Positions 1 to 4,800 of a stretch of DNA of 5,949 bases are shown piece after piece. Both the position numbers and the translations under genes were made by a program. Numbering within the stretch: the stretch's first letter is position 1; each line of letters starts with the position of its first letter. The DNA is taken from the NCBI GenBank assembly GCA_934278005.1, contig CAKQWG010000184.1, positions 1 to 5,949 on the forward strand, in the 5' to 3' direction. The DNA comes from an uncultured Pirellulaceae bacterium. Lineage in GTDB: Bacteria > Planctomycetota > Planctomycetia > Pirellulales > Pirellulaceae. The notes under the pieces were generated by a model. It saw only the letters and a list, made by a program, of their open reading frames with translations, had not been told where the DNA came from and searched no databases.

Positions 1-116
1 GTTGACGGATCCGGGGGCAAACGATGTTCTTCTCGCACGGGCGCGACCAGCAGCATGTACGGACTCTCGCCCTCGAGATCGAAGTAATCGGACGCCCGCT
101 CTTTGAGGACAGCCGG
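1..116 (-). pseudogene. Carbamoyltransferase (NodU/CmcH type), C-terminal fragment truncated by the IS
   Basis: Read on the minus strand from base 116 leftward, the frame is open to the window edge and gives PAVLKERASDYFDL, EGESPYMLLVAPVREE and then HRLPPDPS. In NodU/CmcH-family carbamoyltransferases, which move a carbamoyl group from carbamoyl phosphate to a hydroxyl of a secondary metabolite or sugar, the C-terminal domain carries a very similar stretch of the form 'RPFAPAVLxERAxxYFxLxxxSPYMLxVAPVR'. The match begins exactly at the Pro of 'FAPAVL'. The codons just upstream (117-134) belong to the IS end and include an in-frame TAG at 132-134. There is no credible start codon, so this is a 5'-truncated remnant that continues left of the window. 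The missing N-terminal part is not on the far side of the IS. Seen: the peptide and the junction. Known: the family motif, recalled and not searched. Inferred: the gene is dead. Confidence 0.75.
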
Positions 117-134
117 CAATAGTGTTCGGCACTA
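115..134 (+). repeat. Left terminal inverted repeat of the IS
   Basis: GGCAATAGTGTTCGGCACTA is the exact reverse complement of bases 1614-1633, and weaker similarity continues a few bases inward. The repeat is itself a small hairpin: TAGTG (120-124), loop TTCGG, CACTA (130-134). It lies only about 15 bases before the GTG start of the transposase, so little space remains inside the element for a promoter. Confidence 0.92.
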
Positions 135-149
135 GTTTCGCTTGCAGGA

Positions 150-1433
150 GTGCGGAAATATTTTTTGACTTTCGCAACGATTGGTACGCCATTTGCGCCA
201 TACCGCAACGACTTCATCCGACTGCCAATTTGGGAAGCGTTGCGTACTGTGGCCAATAAAAAAAAAGAGCCAATAAGAATTTCGGACCTCCAAGGCTTCA
301 AATATTTCAAGCTGATCGAAGAGTTCCTGCCCCGACTGAGCAACGTCGGGGCTGAGAGAGACAAGGCGGGCAACCGAGAATTGCATTGCGATAGCTACGT
401 CGCTTTGCTCCTACTGTATTTCTTCAACCCAGCGATCACTAGCTTGCGAGCTCTGCAGCAAGCTTCTGAATTGGAAAAAACACAGAAGCTACTCGGCGTC
501 AAACGGGCTTCCCTCGGGGCGCTCAGTGAAGCAGGGTCAATCTTTGACCCCGAAATTGCTGCGCAAATCATGAGGGAACTTGCCAGCAAGGCAATGCCTT
601 TACTGCCCCAGAGCGAGGCTAATGCGCTCAAAAACCTGACCGCTGTTGACGGAAGTTACTTCAATTCCATTGCCAAAACCGCATGGGCCCTGTGGAGCCC
701 AGATCAGCCTGCGGCCAAGTTACACCTGCATTTCTCCGTCTTCGACGGCGTGCCACGCCGAGCCCTGGTCACACCTGGGAAATGCTCAGAGCCGGACGCA
801 CTGCGCAAGACGCTTGAACCAGGACGACTGTATGTCACCGATCGTGGCTACCAAGATTACGGACTGTTTCGTGCTATCTTAGATGCTGGGTCCTGCTTCA
901 TCTCGCGAGTCAAGGACAATATCGCTTATCGGCTACTTCAAGATCTAGAGATTAACGACGAGGCAAAAAAGGCTGGGGTTGTCCGAGACATGCTGGTCTC
1001 GCGCATTGGAAGCGATCATCACAAGGACGAGGTCAAGCAGACATTGCGGATCGTGGTGGTCAGCATTACCAATAGTCAAGGCGAACCGATTGAACTATGG
1101 CTGACAACCAATCTGCTGGATCTTCCAGCAGAAACGATCGCCTTAGGGTACCAATACCGCTGGACAATCGAACTGTTTTTCCGCTGGTTCAAACAAATTC
1201 TGGGAGCACGCCACCTGATCTCCACCAAAGAGAACGGGATCACGATGCAGTTGTATGTGGGACTGATCGCCAGTCTGTTGGTGGTGCTGTGGACGGGGCT
1301 CAAGGCGAACAAGCGGACTTGGGAAATGATTCAGTACTACTTCATGGGCTGGGCCACCCGAGAGGAGCTTGAGAAGCACATCGCTAAGCAACTTCTAAAG
1401 CAGGCAGCCGCAGCTGCCAAAAAAACAAAATAA
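150..1433 (+). CDS. IS4-family DDE transposase
   Basis: This 427-residue enzyme cuts and rejoins the IS ends during transposition. The IS4 catalytic landmarks are intact. The first Asp is in TAVDGSYF (D167), the second in YVTDRGYQD (D231), and the Glu is in YQYRWTIELFFRWFK (E341), where Y334, R337, E341 and K348 give the exact Y(2)R(3)E(6)K signature. The 110-residue gap between D231 and E341 fits the beta-strand insertion domain of the IS4 group. The C-terminus is Ala/Lys-rich, and the stop TAA is at 1431-1433. The start is uncertain. GTG at 150 gives the longest frame, but the only Shine-Dalgarno-like GGAG (147-150) overlaps it. TTG at 165 has that GGAG 14 bases upstream. GTG at 249 lies just before a segment (KKKEPIRISDLQGFKYFK) that I recall as the N-terminal part of planctomycete relatives. 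No frameshift or missing key residue is visible, so it may be active. Confidence 0.96.
   Translation: MRKYFLTFATIGTPFAPYRNDFIRLPIWEALRTVANKKKEPIRISDLQGFKYFKLIEEFLPRLSNVGAERDKAGNRELHCDSYVALLLLYFFNPAITSLRALQQASELEKTQKLLGVKRASLGALSEAGSIFDPEIAAQIMRELASKAMPLLPQSEANALKNLTAVDGSYFNSIAKTAWALWSPDQPAAKLHLHFSVFDGVPRRALVTPGKCSEPDALRKTLEPGRLYVTDRGYQDYGLFRAILDAGSCFISRVKDNIAYRLLQDLEINDEAKKAGVVRDMLVSRIGSDHHKDEVKQTLRIVVVSITNSQGEPIELWLTTNLLDLPAETIALGYQYRWTIELFFRWFKQILGARHLISTKENGITMQLYVGLIASLLVVLWTGLKANKRTWEMIQYYFMGWATREELEKHIAKQLLKQAAAAAKKTK
258..266 (+). repeat. A9 homopolymer inside the transposase gene
   Basis: Nine consecutive A residues encode Lys37-Lys39 of the transposase (counted from the GTG at 150) and lie 9 bases after the alternative GTG start at 249. 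Runs of this length are prone to polymerase slippage. A slip here would shift the frame near the N-terminus, before all catalytic residues. Confidence 0.85.
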
Positions 1434-1613
1434 GCAATTCTCTAGGGGCACGTATCGACCATGCGGACGCTTGTGCGACTGCATGCGCTGATGTCAAGCT
1501 GCACAACAGCTACCTCTCCCCCACAGGCCCCCAAACCCACGCCACCTGCACTCACCAACCGTTGCTGACGGCAAACTGCACGCCAGCAAGAAAAACGTCC
1601 ATGGCCGCAAAAA

Positions 1614-1633
1614 TAGTGCCGAACACTATTGCC
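1614..1633 (-). repeat. Right terminal inverted repeat of the IS
   Basis: This is the exact 20-bp inverted copy of bases 115-134, and again self-complementary (TAGTG at 1614-1618, loop CCGAA, CACTA at 1624-1628). Its last two bases (1632-1633) overlap the first C-run of the flanking repeat, so the true IS end is probably 1631. Confidence 0.92.
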
Positions 1634-1670
1634 CCAACCCCCTCTCCACTCACCCCCCAACCCCCTCTCC
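1632..1670. repeat. 16-bp C-rich direct repeat, two copies 23 bp apart
   Basis: CCCCAACCCCCTCTCC occurs at 1632-1647 and identically at 1655-1670, separated by ACTCACC. The first copy starts exactly at the inferred right edge of the IS. With the CCCC at 1669-1672, the tract has five runs of four or more C, that is five G-runs on the minus strand. Confidence 0.9.
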
Positions 1671-1690
1671 CCGAGTACAGGGCGAGGGGG
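1661..1690. repeat. C-rich/G-rich hairpin (REP-like palindrome)
   Basis: CCCCCTC (1661-1667) pairs with GAGGGGG (1684-1690). After one T/C mismatch, CCC (1669-1671) pairs with GGG (1680-1682), leaving the loop CGAGTACA. The look is that of intergenic 'CCCTCTCCC...GGGAGAGGG' palindromic repeats found in many bacterial genomes. It lacks a T-run on either side, so I class it as a palindromic repeat and not a terminator. Confidence 0.7.
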
Positions 1691-1716
1691 AGACCGCTTC
1701 ACAGGTAAGCGCTCCG
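1671..1716. repeat. 46-bp intergenic direct repeat, copy 1
   Basis: This copy is identical over 46 bases to 1743-1788; similarity with mismatches runs on to 1730. Key parts in order are AGTACAG (1674-1680), GGCGAGGGGGAG (1681-1692), AGACCGCTT (1691-1699) and a hairpin CGCTT-CACAGGT-AAGCG (1695-1711). It supplies the 3' arm of the C/G-rich hairpin. Confidence 0.93.
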
Positions 1717-1742
1717 CTGAGACGGCCTCTACCCCAACACTG

Positions 1743-1788
1743 CCGAGTACAGGGCGAGGGGGAGACCGCTTCACAGGTAAGCGCTCCG
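1743..1788. repeat. 46-bp intergenic direct repeat, copy 2
   Basis: This is a perfect second copy offset by 72 bp, with AGTACAG at 1746-1752, AGACCGCTT at 1763-1771 and the CGCTT/AAGCG hairpin at 1767-1783. Unlike copy 1, the sequence before it (ACCCCAACACTG) does not supply a full C-rich partner arm, so the larger hairpin is degenerate here. Confidence 0.93.
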
Positions 1789-1798
1789 GTGATGCCGC

Positions 1799-1845
1799 CT
1801 CTCTCCAAGTACAGTCGCGTACTCTCTCCAAGTACAGTCGCGTAC
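1799..1845. repeat. 23-bp tandem duplication, two copies
   Basis: The unit beginning CTCTCTCCAAGTACAGTCGC is present at 1799-1822 and again at 1822-1845, a period of 23 bp. Each copy holds AGTACAG (1808-1814 and 1831-1837); the first forms a stem AGTAC-AGTCGC-GTACT (1808-1823). Together with AGACCGCTT at 1861-1869, the second copy forms a third, stretched and degenerate version of the 46-bp unit. Confidence 0.92.
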
Positions 1846-1876
1846 CGGGTGAAGGGCGTAAGACCGCTTTAAAGAC

Positions 1877-1888
1877 TGAACGCGTTCA
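1877..1888. repeat. 12-bp perfect palindrome overlapping a stop codon
   Basis: TGAACGCGTTCA is its own reverse complement. Its last three bases (1886-1888) are the TGA stop, on the minus strand, of the alpha-2-macroglobulin gene. With no loop and no T-run it is a poor terminator. A protein-binding site or chance are both possible. Confidence 0.6.
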
Positions 1889-4800
1889 CTCCACAACTTG
1901 CAGATCGAAATCGCTACTGTTGCCGCGGAGCTCCGGTGCGTACATGCCTTGAATAACGCTCGGCAGTGCGGTAAACGTGCCGGGCGCTTCGCTACGCAGT
2001 TGGTAGCGAATCGAATACTTGCCGCGCGGCAGCCAGCGAATGCACAGGCCGACGTGCTGATCGCGCAGTTCGCGATAGATGCTCAGACCCGAGCTGTAGA
2101 AGTAGCCGCTTTGTGTCTCGACTGTCTCCAGGCCCGCCGCCTTAGCGTCCTCAATTACTAGATACTCGTAATCGTTCTTGCTTTCAACCAGCAATTCCAC
2201 TTCGACCAACTCTCCCGAAGGCAGTGGCTGTAGGTCTTCCAGCAATGTGCGAGTGAATCCGGCCTGCTGGGTATCGATGACGTTTGCCTGAGCGCCAGGC
2301 AACTGCAGCGATTTGGCGGTCGGTTTCAAGTGGTAATAGCGGCGCTCGATCTTAACCTCCAAACCGGCTGGCGCGATCTCTTCTTCCAGCGTGAAGTTAG
2401 TGGCATACGCATTCCAGTACAGATTCCCTTTGCCTGCGCGGCGGATCTCCAAGGTTTGCTCGCCAGCCGGCACGGCGGTGCCGTGGATCTCGATGGTGTT
2501 GTTCACATCAAACAAATTCTCGGGCGTAAATTCGACGCTGCCCAAACGCTTGCCCGATAGAAACACCTCGACGCGCATCTTAGGCTGCAGCTCATCGGTG
2601 ACCGCGATGTAGTCCGCGAAAGCTTCGACAACTAGAGCGGTGTCGCGCGTGCTATTCCAATAGGTCGCATGCTTACGGTTGTTCAGCAAATATTTCACAA
2701 CGCGTGGGGCGGTCTGTCCGCCCGAGTCGACGGCCGACAAGAGCTTTAAGTACATCGCGTTGGTTTCAATCTCACTACCGTACCAGTACCACCACGACGC
2801 TTGGCCGCGCAGGTAAGCCGTTTCGTTCTCAGCGTCCTCAACCAGGAACTGCTCAAGATTGCGGCGCAGCATCTGCGTCTGTTCGGCGTCACCGATTTGA
2901 TGTGTGGCCAGAGCCAACAGCACCTTGCCATAGTTGCTCAGATGCTCGCGTTGCGCATACAAGATGTTTTGCATTGCAGGCTGGGGCTTGTCAGCCAAAA
3001 CCAGGACCTGGAAGACCAATGCATCGATATTATTGGGATGTTCCTTGAAGGGTGTTACCTTGCCATCGGCGTTCTGTAGCTTCTGCAATTCACCTTGCTG
3101 GTACTGTTCCAACCAGGCGAGGCCACGCTGCAGAACATCGGGGACGATGGGCACCTCGTTCTGTTGCGCGATCAACAAACCGCGGACGACGGTCGCGGTC
3201 ATGTGCGCGCTGCTCGTTTCTTGAAGGCCACTAAACCAGCCCCAGCCGCCGTCTGCATTCTGCATGTTGGTCAGATGTGCGATTCCCTCTTGCACCATCT
3301 CGGCGACCAGTTCTTCATCGAACACGGCCTCGTGATCAAATCGCTTCCAACGCTTGCGGCGCTCGGCCGCATCGCCCAGCTCCTGCGCATTGAGGTTATT
3401 GCGTTTTTCTTTCAGTTTGCCCAGATCGATGTCCATGCGCTGCAGCACGCGTTGCGTTATCACGCTCGGCAAAAAGCGATTGAGAGTCTGCTCAGTGCAG
3501 CCGTATGGATACTCGGCTAAGTACGGCAGAGCGTCAATCATTGCGGCGGCCAGCGAGGGGCTTACTCTGACAACCAATTTGGACTGTTCAATCCGTCGCT
3601 GCTCAGGAATGTTCAACTTGGCTGTCGAACTCGCCTGACCGTCGCGCACGGTCCCCGCCAGAGCCTCCATCTTCACGATCCCGTTTACGATAACGGGGAA
3701 TTTAAGCTGCATCGCATCCGAGGCATCATCGGTAACGGCAATGGCGCGGACGGTCACGTTGCCTTCGCCGATCGCGCGGCACCGCCAATCGACGCGTGCC
3801 TGTTGATGTGGTTCGATCTCGACGATCTGTTCGGCGTCTGCCGCATCGATCAGATCGAGCTGCGTTTGGCCGTCAATCTCCAACGATACTTTCACGCGGC
3901 GGCGACCCGCCAAGTCGTTATGCACGTTGGCTGAGATGACTACTTCGTCGCGTTCCACCAGGAAACGAGGAGTCTGCAAGCGCAGCAAGAGCGGTTTGCG
4001 AGTTACAGCCGTGGTGGTATCGCTACCCACGCGAGTGCCCGCGGCTACGGCCCACGAGCGAACTTGCCAACTGGTGAGATTCTCTGGCATTTTAAAAGTA
4101 GCCTTAGCCACGCCAGAAGCATCGGTGGTCAGGCTGGCCAGCCACAGTGCCGAATCGGCGAAGTCCTTGCGGACCGCTACTGCAGGTGCACCCGTGGCAT
4201 CGCCTTGAGCGCTCGGAGCGCCTCCGGCGACCGATAGCGCCTTCTGCATACCGCCTCGAGCGAGCATGCCGGCATCCATCGCTTCCATAGCACCGCCAGC
4301 CATGCTCATGGGCGCATTCATGGCACCTCCCATGCCTCCCATGCCTCCCATGGCTCCCATGGCTCCTCCGCCGCGGTTGAAGAACTGCGAATTCTGAGAC
4401 TGGGCTAGATTCTGGTTGCCGTCATCGTCGCGGTCCTCAATCGCGTCCAGGTCATCTGCCAGCGAGCTGCCAAAGATACCCAACGGTTGATACTGCGGTT
4501 GCTCCTCGACTTGAATCGGATAATGAACCGTGTCGAGGTTAGTTGAGCGCTGCGGTTGATGGGTGCGCTGCCATTTCCAGAAGAATTCGCGGATGTCTGG
4601 CGGTAGCACGTCGCTAGCTAGTGCATCCAGCGCGCGGTCATACGCCGCGATGACACAGGATCCGACGACGGGTTTGCCGGCGGGGTCGGTGACCTTGATC
4701 TCCACTGCGCATTCTTCGCCGGGCAGGTACTCCTCTTTGTCCAGGACGAGTTTCACGTCAAGCACGCGCTCGCTCGGAGGCACGACGATTTGGCGCACCT

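Larger units (their letters stand above)
117..1631 (+). mobile_element. IS4-family insertion sequence, structurally complete, about 1515 bp
   Basis: The element is bounded by inverted repeats that match perfectly over 20 bp (115-134 against 1614-1633) and contains one intact transposase. I place the outer edges at 117 and 1631 (CAATAG...CTATTG) because bases 114-116 read as the conserved Pro codon of the flanking carbamoyltransferase, and bases from 1632 belong to a direct repeat that recurs at 1655. The outermost GG/CC of the 20-bp match could then be chance; 115-1633 is the alternative. No direct target duplication flanks it: the left flank ends GACAGCCGG and the right flank begins CCCCAACCC. 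Between the transposase stop and the right repeat lie 180 bp (1434-1613) with no gene I can support. The size and the single ORF fit the IS4 family; I cannot name the subgroup with certainty. Confidence 0.9.
1434..1885. other. Gene-free stretch: IS 3' tail plus repeat-dense spacer
   Basis: These 452 bases lie between the transposase stop and the stop of the convergent alpha-2-macroglobulin gene. The first 180 (1434-1613) are the non-coding tail of the IS; the only structure I see is a small hairpin, AGCTG-CACAA-CAGCT, at 1497-1511. The rest is built from the direct and inverted repeats listed separately. Open frames cross the region on both strands, but their peptides merely repeat wherever the DNA repeats (the motif RLPVKRSPPRPVLG twice on the minus strand), so I do not call a gene. 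I see no hairpin followed by a T-run on either strand, hence no clear intrinsic terminator for either convergent gene. Confidence 0.8.

Noticed and set aside
103..131. Promoter reading into the transposase (TTGAGG as -35)
   Set aside because: No acceptable -10 box lies at 16-18 bp spacing, and the -35 candidate sits in the truncated host gene.
1403..1430. Possible intrinsic terminator: GGCAGC-CGCA-GCTGCC hairpin beside an A-run
   Set aside because: The stem is perfect, but on the plus strand it is followed by A, not T. On the minus strand the T-run precedes the hairpin. It also lies inside the transposase coding end.
1416..1433. Programmed frameshift at the A7-C run near the transposase stop
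   Set aside because: The catalytic protein is already complete, no long downstream frame would be fused, and the hairpin is upstream and not downstream of the run.
1671..1788. CRISPR-like repeat-spacer-repeat
   Set aside because: There are only two exact 46-bp copies with a 26-bp gap that itself partly matches the sequence after copy 2, with no third regular unit and no cas gene. It fits a palindromic intergenic repeat better.
1442..1831. 129-codon open frame on the minus strand across the IS tail and repeats
   Set aside because: It crosses the IS boundary, its peptide repeats (RLPVKRSPPRPVLG twice) only because the DNA repeats, and it resembles no family I know.
1629..1952. 107-codon open frame on the plus strand through the repeats into the convergent gene
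   Set aside because: Same repeat-driven Pro/Ser/Arg-rich peptide, and it overlaps the well-supported alpha-2-macroglobulin end antisense.
3095..3520. 141-codon open frame on the plus strand
   Set aside because: It lies wholly antisense to the thioester domain of the large gene; one of several shadow frames in a GC-biased long gene.
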